In this document: piece after piece, positions 6,091 through 6,140 of the stretch | Layout of the letters: each line of letters begins with the position of its first letter | Position numbering within the stretch: position 1 is the stretch's first letter | Origin: Candidatus Hydrogenedentes bacterium CG07_land_8_20_14_0_80_42_17 | GTDB lineage: Bacteria > UBA8481 | NCBI GenBank assembly: GCA_002780065.1 | Contig: PEWQ01000094.1 | Coordinates: 1 to 6,140, forward strand | Direction: 5' to 3' | Length of the DNA: 6,140 nt | Notes under the pieces: generated by a model | The model's input: only the letters and a program-made list of their open reading frames with translations | Told to the model about the DNA's origin: nothing | The model's database searches: none | Position numbers and translations under genes: made by a program

Positions 6091-6140
6091 AAAAGTACTT
6101 CTTTTATTTGTGATTGGTGTTTCGACATTAATTACGATCG
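6080..6140 (+). CDS. tamB: Start of a TamB-like inner-membrane-anchored protein (partial, runs off window)
   Basis: The ATG at 6080 opens a frame that overlaps the last 11 bases of tamA and stays open for 20 codons to the window edge. The residues seen are a short basic n-region (MRSRK) followed by a run of Val, Leu, Phe and Ile, typical of a signal anchor. TamB proteins start with such an anchor, span the periplasm as a beta-helical groove and work with TamA, and tamB normally lies directly behind tamA. The name rests on position and the anchor, since the diagnostic C-terminal domain is outside the window. The overlap suggests translational coupling. Confidence 0.65.
   Translation, partial: MRSRKVLLLFVIGVSTLITI

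Noticed and set aside
1-6140. CRISPR array, tRNA, rRNA, riboswitch or toxin-antitoxin pair
   Set aside because: I found no regularly spaced repeats, no cloverleaf or rRNA sequence and no paired small genes with the right features.

Overview
The window looks like a piece of chromosome from a Gram-negative (diderm) bacterium. The clearest sign is a 603-residue Omp85/TamA-type outer-membrane protein with a signal peptide, three POTRA-like domains and a terminal beta-barrel, followed by the first codons of an overlapping gene whose product starts with a TamB-like membrane anchor. Base composition is moderate, and ribosome-binding sites are weak or absent at most starts. An ATP-cone/uridine-kinase fusion protein next to a TamA gene would fit a spirochaete or a Bacteroidetes/Chlorobi-type lineage. 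That placement is inference; no rRNA or other marker gene is present to settle it.

Layout. Positions 1-479 hold no convincing gene. They are AT-rich and carry short repeats and gene debris. Positions 480-2667 are a minus-strand block of surface-polysaccharide genes with visibly higher GC than its flanks. Read in the direction of transcription, they are a 5'-truncated GT4-type glycosyltransferase, a 151-residue unrecognised protein and a 421-residue capsule-type (GT-B) glycosyltransferase. Each gene is joined to the next by a 4-base ATGA overlap, so this is the tail of an operon that lost its head. Positions 2644-2832 are the decayed 3' end of an M23-family metallopeptidase gene on the plus strand. 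Its stop codon overlaps the stop of the convergent kinase gene (2829-4187, minus). A 91-base divergent spacer (4188-4278) separates the kinase from tamA (4279-6090, plus), and tamB starts inside the end of tamA and runs off the window.

How it fits together. The right half (kinase, tamA, tamB) looks like intact core genome. TamA and TamB would act together in outer-membrane protein or lipid export and assembly; the kinase would act in pyrimidine salvage. The left half looks like an accessory insertion. The glycosyltransferase block lies between two direct copies of a 53-base sequence (340-392 and 2590-2642). Outside those copies lie two copies of a 39-base sequence from the M23 tail (119-157 and 2758-2796). 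The simplest reading is that M23-type gene copies were broken up by rearrangement when the sugar-gene segment arrived, leaving a chimeric ORF at the junction (2590-2667). No new defence, CRISPR, RNA or other undescribed system can be supported from this sequence. The most informative signal is the junction structure at 2590-2832.
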